Below, in pieces: positions 22,250 through 34,500 of a DNA stretch of 64,000 bases; the first letter of the stretch is position 1, and each line of letters starts with the position of its first letter. The notes beneath the pieces were generated by a model. It searched no databases. It was given only the letters and a program-made list of their open reading frames with translations, and was not told where the DNA came from. Position numbers and translations under genes: made by a program. Origin of the DNA: Marsupella aquatica. Its lineage: Eukaryota; Marchantiophyta. The DNA lies in contig OZ316895.1 of assembly GCA_973895155.1 (NCBI GenBank), forward strand, positions 13,454,001 to 13,518,000, read 5' to 3'.

Positions 22250-25200
22250 CTACTTGTCCATCCTTTGGAGATAACTTTGGACAGTTTGTAGAACATTTCG
22301 AGGAATCTTCAAACCTCTGCCCGCCATGTTTTCTTCTTTCATGCCAGATTTAAAACCATACATTGCAGAATTTGCATACTGCCAATGTTGAGCGTTCTCA
22401 CCAAACCCTGGATCTCGTTCCCATGTCTTAGTGGACATGAAGCAGTTTAGATACCGTGCACTCTCAGTCACATCAAGTTTAGAGTGTTTAGGCCTCCACC
22501 ATTCGACTGGAAACATTGGAGCATATTGTTGAGGCAGAGGAGGGTTTGTTGGAGATGTAGTTGGGACTTCATGCTTAGGGTCAACCGAACCCAAAGCTCT
22601 CACCAACCAGAAATGACCTCCACCATTTTTATTCTCCCAGTCATCCTCGGGTCGAAGAAATACAAAGTTCCCTTCACAAATATCCTGTAGGGGAATCCAC
22701 CGTCCTTGTTCTCTCTCAGCTCGAGATCCAACAAATGGTGCCGCTTGATCTTCCATCTCTTCCAAGACCTCATTTTGAAGAGCCGTCATCTCCGCATTCT
22801 CCTCATCTTCACTTGGAGGACCACTTTGTTCCGGTTGGTTGACCTTGTAACCAGTGCCATGGTTAGTCTTAGGCCAAAATCCGTTTTTCAAGGGAAATTG
22901 AGTACTTCCCTCCCCTTCTAGTGCAAGCCCATTTGTCAACAACTCCACAATTCTCTCCCAATATTTCACAAGAGGAAATCTTTCCTTATATGCTATAGAT
23001 GTCTCATAAGTGCAACTCCTTCTCAAAAAATCAAGGTACTTGGTAAGAAATGGGATAATCTCTTCAGATTTTTTGTGTATCTCTCCAATGGATTTAGCTA
23101 AGGGCTCTCCACTAGGTAAAAGAATAGAATTTGTTGTCAGATCTGTTGCCCAAATGCACCTTCCACCAACTGGAGCCCAAGCTTGCTTTACATGGGACTT
23201 ATACTGAAATATTGGTACATTATCTCTCATAGAGAAAAGAAATGATACGGGTTTTGAGTGACCTTGAATATCTTTAACTTTGAAAGTTTGAAGATATTCT
23301 TTGTAAGATGCAACTTTTTGTATCAATCTGGGAACTGGATGAATGCTCTCACATTCCCAAACCTCTGCCATAAGAGCAAGGAGAGTTGCAACTTCCTTGT
23401 GCTGAACTTGATATGATACCTTCGAAAAGAGTGCATCAACATCTTCGTGCGTATGACCAACCATTAGAAAAGACATTTGAACAGTTTCAAATACTCCTCT
23501 ACTCACAAGCTCACTACAAAATGCCATGACAGTCTGGTTTTTGTTATCCTTTGTTGAGTTATCCATTTGCAGTGTTAGGTGCCTTGGCAAGGGCTTGAAA
23601 GATGGACTGCCTTGTTCCCCATGCATGTCCCCTCCTTGATCCTCACCATGTTGGGTGGAGACCGTCTCCGTCTGACTCTCAGCTGCATCTTCAGAACCAA
23701 TATACCTATTCATTGGAATACTCTTTGGTTCCAAATATCCCTTAAAAAATGCATCAAAGCCAAGAAGGGCTTGAAAGAAAGGTCTATGAGGTTCCAAATA
23801 AAGGCCATCCAACATGTCACCTGTCTTGTCTCCATTGTACTCTTCAAGGTCTCGAAGACACTTAGCCAAGGATGTCACCGTGAAATCAGTATCTCCTGGC
23901 CAAAGGCCAGTGACACTAAAGTGTGCATATACTCCTGGATCCCTTCCGTGGGTCAACATCCCTGTGAGAGCAATAGGTAGTGGCATCCCATGACCGGAAA
24001 GTGATTTAGGAGTACTGACCATTTTTGGAATCCACGTCTTTGCTTGATCCATCTTGTCGTGAATGATGCAAAGATATTCCCCTGGATGTTGCTTAGCCAT
24101 CACTCGATGAGCATAGTAAACATATCTACGTGACATTTGCTCACGAAGATGTTGCGCTCGTTTTTCTTCAATTTCAGCACGTTCTTTTTTCCTTCTTTCT
24201 CGCATCAAACTATCTTTGTATTCACAACAAAGAGTACACTTGGCAAATGCACCATCTTTATGGAAACTGAAGTTTGCAAATGATTTTCTCCAAATCTTGT
24301 ACAAAGTATTCTCTGTAACTGGGGGAAGCCCCTCTTCCTTCATCTTTGTTCTCACATCTTCCAAAATCTCCAACTTCTTGTAACATGCTGGAAGACGATA
24401 CTCAATGGAGTTGGTCCCATGAGCCCCAGCATAAGGTATATGAGGCATGGGCTCTGCATTTTGAGTCAAAAAATCCTCCAACAGAGCTCGTGCATGCAAG
24501 GTATTTGACCTTGTTTTCATGGAGCCCGTGTTTCCATGGAACCCAATTTTGCAACCCTCCACATATCTCCTTTTGTAATCATAATATTTCGTGTGGCTAA
24601 AGCCATGGATGATTGCAAATGCATGTCTACATACGACCATACCCTTGAGAACATGGTGCCCCTTATCACGAACATCATCTTCTCTGTAGTGGAAGAGGTT
24701 GAAAATGTGTGATGTTTTTGACTCGCTATACATTCCGTGAAATTCTATCCGGATATCTTCTATGTCTTCTCTTGGCATAGTCAAACAACATTTCTGCTTG
24801 CAACAATTCTCTCTTTTAATTTCATCAATCAAAGCTTCCGTTGTTTTTGAAACTGCCTTGGTTTCCAACAGCCTTCTCTTCTTTTCAATCGGATCTACAT
24901 GAGTCCTCCTGTTGAAATTGTATGGCCTTGTGCGCGGCATTCCCCTATCATTTACATTTGGATACAGATCATCCCTATCCACCGCCTCCATCCTCTCTGA
25001 ACCTTCAACCAAAATGTCCGACAAAAATTTCCCGTTTGCAAGTAGTTTTGTTGAATAAATCCGCCACCGAACCAAAGTGATTACTCCCCTATGGAAGTTG
25101 GGAAAGTATTGTGATTCCACCACATCTTTCACAGCAATCCCTACATGGTCCTCGCCAAGGATTTCATTGTCAACCGCCGCGGTTTCTTGAGGCACAGTAA

Positions 25201-25993
25201 TGGTCCCCGTGGCAACCCTATTGGTTCGATCTGAACCAATGTATAGTTCGACCAACTCTGACATCCAATTTGACTGTTGGAAATAGTCACAATTAGTTTT
25301 AGAAATTTCAGCTGAGGGAGACTCCACAACAAAACTCCGCTCTATGTTGATATCATCATCCGCATCCTTCTTTGAGAAACTCTTTCTACTTAGGACATCT
25401 GCCACATCCCAGAGAACCCATGAGTCTTTTGCCTCGTCAATTGTGTCAGCCCCATTGTGTTTGTAAGGTAAAACCCTACTCCCATGAAAAACATCAGTGA
25501 CCCTCACACTGATCCGTGATTCACCAAGTAAAATGTTGTGACATCTTTCCATTGGATTTGTATTGAAAACAACTCCAAGGGCTACACAACACCCAAAGAT
25601 GAACATTTCAACCTCATCCCCTTGCCTCAGAGTGGTCGATGAGTCCTCCTCTACAGTTGGATTTTTCTCCAAATTACTCTCCGGTCGATTTGAACAACTA
25701 CCTACACTAATGCGTTTTTGAGAATTTGTTATCGTTGATAGATATGCGCAAGACAAATCCCAAATAACGCAAGAATCAATGGCATCAAAAAGGTTTTCTG
25801 CCCGAGGCATTGGAAATGGTAGTTTTGTGGTTTGGTCAAAAACTTTCTCAATGAGAACGCCCATTCGATTCTCTCTCAACAATATCTTTTGAACACTATC
25901 TTGCGGGTTGATTTTTTGAACTGTCCCGCTTGCAACATCGTAACCACCAATTGTCAATATCACATTGTCGCCTCTCAAAAATATTCCGGTCAT
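22250..25993 (-). CDS. DUF7869-type transposase-like protein, 1,247 aa, intact
   Basis: One uninterrupted frame. The N-terminus holds three diverged copies of a DUF8039-like module (residues about 5-85, 122-205, 245-325; each with a V-x-x-V-F-x-x-x-x-x-LP(F/Y) stretch and a D-S-x-V-x-W-D or similar end). A Cys-rich segment (CCKQKCC, about 405) and a second Cys pair (CTLCCEYK, about 590) look like metal sites. The presumed catalytic core carries IHDKMDQ (about 641), LQMDN (about 807) and VGHTHEDVD (about 845), a spacing and context consistent with an RNase H-fold transposase, by inference. The C-terminus is Trp-rich (FWLVRALG, VEWWRPK). A TGTGTAG acceptor just upstream of the ATG suggests a 5' exon. 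It is transcribed toward the left end of the transposon and is the best candidate for its mobiliser. Confidence 0.85.
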   Translation of the reverse strand: MTGIFLRGDNVILTIGGYDVASGTVQKINPQDSVQKILLRENRMGVLIEKVFDQTTKLPFPMPRAENLFDAIDSCVIWDLSCAYLSTITNSQKRISVGSCSNRPESNLEKNPTVEEDSSTTLRQGDEVEMFIFGCCVALGVVFNTNPMERCHNILLGESRISVRVTDVFHGSRVLPYKHNGADTIDEAKDSWVLWDVADVLSRKSFSKKDADDDINIERSFVVESPSAEISKTNCDYFQQSNWMSELVELYIGSDRTNRVATGTITVPQETAAVDNEILGEDHVGIAVKDVVESQYFPNFHRGVITLVRWRIYSTKLLANGKFLSDILVEGSERMEAVDRDDLYPNVNDRGMPRTRPYNFNRRTHVDPIEKKRRLLETKAVSKTTEALIDEIKRENCCKQKCCLTMPREDIEDIRIEFHGMYSESKTSHIFNLFHYREDDVRDKGHHVLKGMVVCRHAFAIIHGFSHTKYYDYKRRYVEGCKIGFHGNTGSMKTRSNTLHARALLEDFLTQNAEPMPHIPYAGAHGTNSIEYRLPACYKKLEILEDVRTKMKEEGLPPVTENTLYKIWRKSFANFSFHKDGAFAKCTLCCEYKDSLMRERRKKERAEIEEKRAQHLREQMSRRYVYYAHRVMAKQHPGEYLCIIHDKMDQAKTWIPKMVSTPKSLSGHGMPLPIALTGMLTHGRDPGVYAHFSVTGLWPGDTDFTVTSLAKCLRDLEEYNGDKTGDMLDGLYLEPHRPFFQALLGFDAFFKGYLEPKSIPMNRYIGSEDAAESQTETVSTQHGEDQGGDMHGEQGSPSFKPLPRHLTLQMDNSTKDNKNQTVMAFCSELVSRGVFETVQMSFLMVGHTHEDVDALFSKVSYQVQHKEVATLLALMAEVWECESIHPVPRLIQKVASYKEYLQTFKVKDIQGHSKPVSFLFSMRDNVPIFQYKSHVKQAWAPVGGRCIWATDLTTNSILLPSGEPLAKSIGEIHKKSEEIIPFLTKYLDFLRRSCTYETSIAYKERFPLVKYWERIVELLTNGLALEGEGSTQFPLKNGFWPKTNHGTGYKVNQPEQSGPPSEDEENAEMTALQNEVLEEMEDQAAPFVGSRAEREQGRWIPLQDICEGNFVFLRPEDDWENKNGGGHFWLVRALGSVDPKHEVPTTSPTNPPLPQQYAPMFPVEWWRPKHSKLDVTESARYLNCFMSTKTWERDPGFGENAQHWQYANSAMYGFKSGMKEENMAGRGLKIPRNVLQTVQSYLQRMDK

Positions 25994-26039
25994 TCCTACA
26001 ACGTGTTCACCTACACAATTTAAAATGTAAAGTATTAGT

Positions 26040-26251
26040 TAACAATGGTCCCAAATAGGAAGCAGATAGGTGTGAACCCTATCCAAGGACAGTGCGCAAA
26101 TAGGGATCATCCCCATCAAGCAAAATAATAGGTCCATAAACAATCCTTAGCTAGCCCTAAGATCCCTGATCCCTATTCAGACGTTGGATAGGAATGATCC
26201 CTGTCCAGACGGTAGATAGGTTCTGTCACTATCCAAACAGTGGACATAGAT
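26040..26251. repeat. Degenerate ATAGGGATCATCCCTAT-type palindromes, left part of the array split by the solo LTR
   Basis: Imperfect copies such as GGATAGGAATGATCCCTGTCC (near 26,186) and ATAGGGATCATCCCCAT (near 26,100). The last bases before the solo LTR are TAGAT, one copy of its target duplication. The array resumes at 29,549. Confidence 0.8.
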
Positions 26252-29200
26252 TGTGGTGCGTCCCATGGCTCCCTAAACCCAAGAAACCCCCCAGCTCAAG
26301 CCGATTCCCGCAGGTTTCGCGCTTGGCGAGGCCATTTCCGCGGCTTAGCGGCATGGGACGCTGCTAACCTTCTACTACTACTATTAACATTTTACACACA
26401 TATACTAGACAGATCCTTCATCGGGTCATGAGATACGTAGTCGGCCTAATCTAGGCCTTCCCTTGTCTTCCCCTCTGTCTTGTTAGGTATGTTTGGATTC
26501 CGCCGCCGGAATGATCCCCAATAGGCTTGGTTAAGCCGCTAAGACCTCTCTCAGCTCGACACATTCAACTCTCACTCCCCTACTTACTTTCCTTCCTACT
26601 GTTAGTTGATGTGGGCACTCTTCACACAAGTTAATGCGACACACAAATAGCAAAATGACTCCTTCTGACTGAGTCATACCATGCACTTGTCATACAAACA
26701 GTACATCTCATACACAAGCTCTACGAACTAAGCCGTGAGGCCAACTCTATTCAGCTCTTAGGCATGAGGAAACATGAATATACACAAGGGTCACTGTATG
26801 ACTAACCAAGAGCTTCCCTTACTACTTGATCCCAGCCCGGCTGGTGCAAACTAAAAACTTGCTAAAGAAGAGGCCCTGAGCTCCCCGCTGCCCAGGTACT
26901 TATCTTGGTAGTGGATCCGCCTAATTCTTTGCAGCGTAAGCCTAATCTACCTAACAGTAATCTACTTGCCCGGATCTACCTATGTACAGCAAGGCAGGAG
27001 CACAAGTGTTGCTCCTACCAGTGGAACCGCAATCCCACTAAGCTAAGTGTCAGGGCCGCTCCTGGTCCTGATCCTAATCCTAAACTTGGAGATCAGCGCC
27101 CGCCCTGCCCACTCATGCCTCCTCCCTCCACGTCCGCCCTTCCTAAAAGGAATGGCGCCCTTGCACCGTCACGACACCGGTGGTGGATCCTCAATGGACG
27201 CCCCCAATGCTTCCTCCTCAGCCACTGCCGTAGGTTCGTTTTCTGATAGATTACCTGCCCTTGACTGAGTCAACTCTCCATCGGCCTGACTAGGTCCACC
27301 ATCGGCGTCGGCATTGGCTCGGGAATCATTATCGGCTACGGCCTCAGCCTCGGCTACGGTCTCCCCGGCCTGCTCAAGAGGCGGATCTGGGATACCGGCC
27401 TCATGATTGAGTAGTTCGGCTTGGGCCACACCCTCCCCACCCTTGGTGATAGCAGGATCTATTGCCGTTCGGCTTGGGGTCCCCTCGTGCTACCCTTGGA
27501 AGTGTGGGGACAAACCGGCCACAGGTCCTTACTCCTGGAACGTGATGGTCCGACCCATAGCCGGAGTTATCATGGCTGAAGTCCTCCACTGCCTCCTCTA
27601 CTTCTTGGACGTCCGGCTTCTCCCTCTCCTCTTCGTCGGTAGGAGCTTCAGGCAATTCTACCTCAGATTCAGAGCTTGAGACTCCCACATACATTCGAAC
27701 TCCTGGCTTTGATTCCGGCCTGATTCTCTCCTTGTCTCCAGCAAAGGGGTTTTCTTTTGTAAGCCGGTGTAAGCCTACCTCTGGAGTAGTGTCCTGCATG
27801 GTTGTCGTTGCCGTTGCCGATGCCAATCTCTTCTCTTTCTCCAGTAGTTTCAGCAGACTCTACATGCCTGGTTGCTGCATCGGCAAGTCCTCCTTCCTTG
27901 GTCTAAACACCTGCTCGATCGTAGGGCTAACATGTGGTTGAGGCTTCTCTGCTACCGGCCTCGGTGCTAGAGCTTCCTCGGGTGCTCTTACCTGCAGGGG
28001 AAGTACTGGGGCAAAAGTCTGACCTCTGGCATACCGGCACAACAGCGGCATGTGATAGCCAAGCCGCGACACGCTCCCCATGCCGATTACCTGCTGCTCC
28101 TCCTTTAAGATCTTCTTCAATTGGTTGAGGAGGTACCCGTTGTAGTCCCGGCTTGGGTCTGGCCTCTCTGCCAGATAGACCTGTGCCTTGCCAATCTCTG
28201 CCCTCGGCAAGTTACAATGCATGGTCACCCTCAAGAAGTCGATCATCTCTCCTATGTGCGGGTTGGTGCAGGTGTTCCGGAAGAAGCCATTCTTCGTTGA
28301 TGGCCCGGGGAACGACCGGAACTCCTTGTCAGGCAAGGTCTTCCTGGTATCAACTTTGGTCTTATTGCCTATCGGCAAGCCAAACACTTCGACAATCACT
28401 TTGGGAGTAAGATAGAAATCCTTCCCATATATCCTCGTGCAATTGGTCTCGGGTTCCCATGACCCCACGAATTCTAATAGGTCTGAATCCGGTACTTCCG
28501 GCTTCAGCCATGGTAATCTTACAAAGGCCTCTAAGCCGGATCCGGCCATGAAGCCTTGGTACTTCTTGGTCTGCATGGCCGTAAAGCATGCATCCTCCTC
28601 CCGTGCAAAATGTAGTTGCACCTCCACTGGTAGGGTTGCCGCCCAGCCCTTCCAGGTGTCATCCCTGGTTGGAATGGCCTTGATGGGATCAACCTCTTCC
28701 TCTTCGGCTTCTCCCTCCCTCCTGCTCTGCTGCTCGGCTGGCTTCTTTGGTGCCGCCGACCTCGTTCTTTTTGCCGGGGTGGCTTCATCGTTGACGGCTC
28801 CCTTCCTCTTCATCTCTGCTGCCGTGGAGGTTTCTCCTAGCACCATTGCCTGGGTCCACCTTTCCGTGCTACCCTTCAATTCCCAGTGTATGTCATTGCA
28901 GTTCTTGATGGCCTCTTGGATGCCGACGACGTTGTCTTTGCAAAACAGAAGATCGTCGAGCTGATTGGAAGTAGGAGTCCACAAGAACTCGTCCTTGATG
29001 AGTTCGCCTCCTAAGAAAGTCATCTTCTGCAGCTCCCACAATCGAGCGAGCTCCTGCCGTTCTCGAGCTGCCCTTTCTGATTCCTCGTCCTCGTAAGTCT
29101 TGATGTACTTAGTTGCCCGTTCGAACAGGCATCCCCAGAAATGTGCCGCTTGATTGACGTTGCTCATACCCTCCTTAGGTCGATCGTCAGTATCTATTCT

Positions 29201-29543
29201 CTCCCCGAGTGCTTGCCTAAGCAGCTGACAGTAGTTGGCCTCCCGTAGTCGTCTGCCTAGTTCGTGCTCACAAATGAGCCACCATCTCCTGCAAGCGCTC
29301 CTTACCCCTCTCCTCTTCCGGTCCTTCCTCCCGTTGATCCTTCCTAGCCACCGACGCTTAGCGCGCCCTAACCCTAATCGAGTTTTCACCCCCAGCGTCC
29401 TTACCTCCGGCCTCGGCCCGGGTTCCATAGTCGCCCCTAATTGTTTATATTTTCCTTGTTTTGTCCCTATACGAAGGTATTTCCAGGGTGCATTCTTGCT
29501 TTACCCACTTCACTGGCCGAGTGATTCCTGGCTAGGCATCACA
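26252..29543 (-). mobile_element. Solo LTR of element G1, 3.29 kb, with target duplication TAGAT
   Basis: On the plus strand it runs TGTGGTGCG...CATCACA and is flanked by TAGAT at 26,247-26,251 and 29,544-29,548. It is an inverted copy of 14,462-19,130 minus about 1.4 kb of the coiled-coil coding part. A single LTR with a clean target duplication is the product of recombination between two LTRs of an earlier complete insertion. Confidence 0.93.
27175..29428 (-). pseudogene. LTR ORF of G1 in the solo LTR, internally deleted
   Basis: The frame from 29,428 covers the globular part and reads through CAG where the 14,577-18,209 copy has TAG. It then stops near 27,860. Other frames continue to 27,401 and, after a deletion that removes the coiled coil, to about 27,172. 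The deletion joins sequence equivalent to about 16,525 and 17,905 of the other copy. Confidence 0.75.
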
Positions 29544-29548
29544 TAGAT

Positions 29549-30640
29549 GATCCATATAAACGGCGGACAGGGATCATCCCTATCCAAAATCCGGACAGGG
29601 ATGATCCCTGTCAGAACGGCGGATAGGGTCTGTCACTGTCCAAACGGCAAACAGAGATCATCCCTGCCTAAGCGGCGGATAGTGTCTGTCATTGTCCAAA
29701 GGGCGGACACAGCTGATCCCTGTCCAAATGGCGGATAGGGTTTATCACTGTCCAAACAATAGACATGGATGATTCAAGGTCCGGATCACTTAGGATCACT
29801 CAGCGATCCTATCAAGTAAAACCTTTTATATTGGGGTCCCATAAAGCAAATACCTCAAACGGTGGAGAGGGATCATCCCTATCCAAATGGCGAACAGGGA
29901 TCATCCCTATCCAAATGGCAGAGAGGGATCATCCCTATCCAAATGGCGGACAGGGATCATCCCCATCCAAATGGTGGACAGAGATCATCTATATCCAAAC
30001 GGTGGACAGGGATCATCTCTATCCAAAAGGTGGACAGGGATCATCCCCATCCAAACGTTGGACAGAGATCATCTCTGCCAAAATGACGGATAGTGTCTAT
30101 CACGGCGGACAGGGATCATCCCTATCCAAATGGCGGACAAGGATCATCCTGATCCAAATGGTGGACAGGGATCATCCCCATCCAAAGGGTGGACAGGGAT
30201 CATCCCTATCCAAAATCCGGACATGGATCATCCCCATCAAAATGGTGGACAGGGATCACCTCTATCCAAACGGTGGACAGACATCATTCTTATCAAAAAT
30301 CCGGACAGGGATCATCCCTATCCAAAATCCGGACTGGGATCATCCCCATCCAAACGGTGGACAGGGATCATCTCTATCCAAACTGTGGACAGACATCATT
30401 CTTATCCAAAATCCGAACAGGGATCATCCCTATCCAAACGGTGGACAGGGATCATCCCCATCCAAACGGTGGACAGGGATCATCCCTATCCAAAAGCCGG
30501 ATAGGGATCATCCCCATCCAAATGGTGGACAGGGATCATCTCTATCCAAACGGTGGACAGACATCATTCTTATCCAAACAGCACATAGGGATGATCCCTA
30601 TCCAAACAACTAATAGGGATGACCCTTGTACGGACAGTTA
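29549..30640. repeat. 28-bp tandem palindrome array (GGACAGGGATCATCCCTATCC units)
   Basis: Roughly 25-30 units with a 28-bp step between about 29,860 and 30,610, and looser copies from 29,549. Each unit is a dyad: GGACAGGGAT, one central base (C or G), ATCCC(T/C)(A/G)TCC, often with TT/AA outer bases. 28 bp repeated three times gives 28 codons without a stop, so several long open frames appear here. They are by-products of the repeat. Confidence 0.93.
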
Positions 30641-31511
30641 ACCTGTACACACTAATTTAATGTTTGACCAAAGAAAGGTTGGATTGAGATGATCCCAATT
30701 GTGAGTTGGGCTGGATACCCCAACCTTAAGTAACTTAGATAATTATACAATTCCTAAATTTGATACCAATGGAATATTTTGTAATTAAGTTGAAAGTTAC
30801 CTGTAATGGAAATGATTCTTGAACACAAAACTCACTTAGTTTATGTTGTCAAACCAAGTAATAAAATACTTTGTTGAAGGGGTAGTTATCAGTAAGCTGG
30901 TAAACTAAATGCTTCAGGGGTGTGGAAGAAATTAAAACTAGATGTTCTGTCTAGAAAACAAGAGTGGCTCAATGGGGCTCCGTAATGAACGGACCTGGTT
31001 GAGAGACTGAATGAAAATCTAGAAATGAAAATACCAAATGAGGACCAGCCGGACCAGCCCAAGTATCTTATACCATTTGTTCAAGATCGCTCTTCCGGAT
31101 AAGGCGATGCGTGATCAGCCTTAAGCAGCGGCGGAGTTTAGGGTTGAGTGGATGAGGTTAGGGTTTGCCTCGCACGGCTGTCTTGCCTCGCCTCGCACAC
31201 CGGCCTCCCATGTGTCGTGCCTCGCCTCGCACCTCGGCCTCACCTTGGAGGGGGGGTAAAGGAGGCAAGAGGTCCCACTTGGGCCTCATTCTTCTTCCCT
31301 CCTCCTCTTCTTTGCTCCTCCGCTTCTGCGCCTCCGCTCCTCCGCTCTTGCGCTCCTCCGCTCCTCCGCCTCATTCGCTTCCAGTCTCCCTAGGCCCCAC
31401 TCCACCTCCGCCTTCACACTAGAGTTTCTGCCCTAGCCACCACGTTACTTGCCCGGCCTAGATCTAACGCTCTGTGATCCTCCACGTGTCCATACGGCCA
31501 CGTGTAACAAT
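30641..31511 (+). promoter_or_regulatory. Upstream region of the transposon's ParB-like/methyltransferase gene
   Basis: No gene seen in 870 bp. 31,160-31,440 is C- and pyrimidine-rich (CTCCTCCGCTCCTCCG-like) with repeated CCTCGCCTCGCAC motifs. This looks like a TATA-less promoter or 5' UTR. I see no clear TATA box before the ATG at 31,512. Confidence 0.4.
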
Positions 31512-34500
31512 ATGGATCCATCTAGACCTATTCATGTATCTTTGGTCGTTGAGCCAACAGAGGAGATAGACCTCTCCTCCATTGAGGATGTGATAGACAC
31601 GGCCCTCGAGGATTCCAGAGCCTTCCAATTGCTCAATCCAAGTGAGTATCTTGGTAACAAGTTGAATATTTGTGCAGTGGACAGAGACCATCTCTGTCCA
31701 ATTGGATAGAGATGATCCCTGTCCAAGTAGAGTCCAAGTAGAATATAGTGATCTTTATTAGGAATTGGATAGAGATGATCTCTATCCAAACTGAGGATAG
31801 AGATGATCCCTGTCCAATTGGATATGGATCATCTATTATTTTCCAAAATGACGATAGAGGATGTCCAACCAGAGGATCAAAACTGTCAGATTAGAGGATG
31901 CTGAGGATCTTTATTTGGAATTGGATAGAGATGATCCCTATCCAATTCCTAATAAAGATTATCAGTATCCTCTGATCGAATAGAGATGATCTTAATTAGG
32001 AATTGGACAGACATCATCCCTATCCAAGTAGAGGATAGAGATCATCCCTGTCCAATTGGATAGGGATCATCTCTGTCCAAACTGTGAGAGAACCTCATCT
32101 TTGTCAATTACAAAATTAAGATTTTTCCAAACTAATATGCATGGATGGGACTATTGCAGGGAGCGATCTAAATGGATTGAAACCAGCAATTTCAGAATCA
32201 GATTGCTCCGAGGGAGTCTTGTTGGAGCAGAGCAAACAAGATTTTCGTTGGGGCCTTGAGTTCTCTCGAGTTGATTTCGATTTCCTTAGCACATCAGAGA
32301 GACGGGATCCCATTTTGTGCATAAAGGTTAGAACAGGAGATCAAGAGACTCTTGTACTCGGACCTGTAGTCTTCATTGGAATTGAAGGAAGAGGGTTTGT
32401 TTCTGTCATTCTTGAGCTCCATGAAAGGATGCGATGGGTTAAGCTACATCTACCATCAAAGGCGTATTCTTCAGAGTTCAATGTTGAATGGTCTGCTGCT
32501 GGAGAACTTGGCGTGTTAGCAATGGGCTTTTTCCCTAAGTCGTATTCAACTCAAAAGGTGATTGCTGGAGTGAAGGGGATTCTTCCACTCGACATCATGT
32601 ATGGGTTTCAATATGTGAAGCTGAATATCCATAAACACCAAGGGAATTGTACATTTCCAGTGACATGGATTTTAAATAATTTGCTCGACAAGGCAGGATT
32701 CCTATCTTCGGAATCAGGTGTTTTCCTTGAGAAGAAAATTGCATTTGCAAAGGAGTTTGCGATGGATAATGCAAAAAAGTGGGTAGAATCATTACCCAAG
32801 CCTACAAATGTTGCACCAGTAGCGGTGAACGAGCTTCCAGTAGTTGCTAACAAAGAAGTTCCCAAACCTAGAAAAATTTCTCAGGAGACAACAACAGGGA
32901 CTGCAGGAACAACGGCTGGGACAAGCACCAAACAAGTGGTTGGGAAGCAAAGACTAAGAGAGAGGAAGGAGCGCGAGAAAATTGAGACATTGCCAAAGGA
33001 ACCCGCGAAGAAGCCAGTAGCGAAGAAACAGAAAACTAACAAGTTTGTTGTGCAGTCAACCCCTACGGACGTACAAATGCTCCCAGAAGATGAGGGAGAC
33101 AAACTTGACGCCCCTGAGGAGAAGAAGGTCTTAGAAGGAAATGATGTTCTCCAGAGAATAGAGCAATACTATACTTTTGGGATAAATGAACTGTTTTCTA
33201 TTCCTGTGGAGAAAATTATGCCTGCACCTACAAGATTATGTTACAGGATGCTCAGTAGTACCCATGTGAAGCACATAGCTGAATCCATGGTCAAAAATCC
33301 TGGACATGAACCTCACGTCGCGGACCTACTTCCTTACAGTCCAAAGCTTAGAAAGTTGCTCCATTTTGACAGCACGGAGAACGACCGCAAAGACTTTCTT
33401 GCAGGAGTGAAGAAAGGCGAGATTGGTTTCTTTGCTATCAGTGGGCAACATTCGGCTAGGGCGGCCAAGTGGGTTCTTGAATGGGTTAAAACTGATGCCA
33501 AGCTGACAGTGTTGGCAAAAAAGTTAAAATACAGGAAGTCTAGATTATTGTCAGACCTTACACCATCGGCTGTATTGGTTGAGCACTCAATGAGATCAAA
33601 TGCCATCAATTCGACGATGGTGTTTCAATCTTGCTTCAAAGATACAATTGTTCATGCAAGGAAACAATTCCTTGAATGCGGAGCACCAAGAAAGCCAAAG
33701 CACGGGGACAACAAGTCAAACGCCCAAGAGAGTCAAAAATTTCAGGTGAGAACTATTTTTCTTGTTTGGACAGAAATGGTCTCTGTCCAAGAGTGTGACC
33801 GTCCGTTACATTGATTTTAGTTCAATATGTTTTTGGTTATGCCTTGGATGGAGATGGTCTCTGTCCAAGAGTGTGATCGTCCATTCCAGAGATTTCTCTT
33901 CCTTTTACTTTTGGTTATGACTTGGATGGAGATGGTCTCTGTCCAACAAGCAAGTGATAGTTTGTTGTCAAATCTCATTGATTGTAGATAACTTATTTTC
34001 CCCTAATTTTTTACTGTAGGATTATTTGGCATTGGCAAGGATGACCATGGGGAGAAAAGACTTGAAAAATGTATATTGGTTGCTTTTTGCCGAGAATGAT
34101 CTTTTCGAGCTCTGGCGGTTAGTGTGCCAGATGTGGATTGATGGACATCTTCCTGATGGAGCTGGTACACAGGGAAATAAAAGGTCCAAAAAGGGTATAA
34201 CGGTCGCAATGTTTTGTTGTTTTGATGGTGAAATTTCAAATAGAGATTTGACCAGAATTTTGAACAAGGTGAAGTCAGGTCAAGTTTTATTGAAGAAGGA
34301 TCCGACAAATAAGTCAGATGTTCCAACAATGGAGGACTTTGCAAAGGAGGTGAAGATATTGATCAAACTGAAGTCTCTTATTGGAGATTACTACTTCAAG
34401 AAGGATCCAAAAAACTTCCCAGCAGATAGTGATTGGGGTAAAGTAATTGAGGTCCTCCCATTGTTAGGTGCCGAGTCGGAGTTGAACAGGTGCCGAAGAG

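Noticed and set aside
29765-30641. Long open frames encoding DHPYPNGGQGSSLSK-type repeat peptides
   Set aside because: All three plus-strand frames are open because the 28-bp palindrome unit lacks stops. This is repeat structure, not a gene.
31148-31422. Overlapping 80-codon frames in C-rich DNA before the transposon's ParB-like gene
   Set aside because: Composition-driven. The region reads as promoter or 5' UTR upstream of a better supported first exon.
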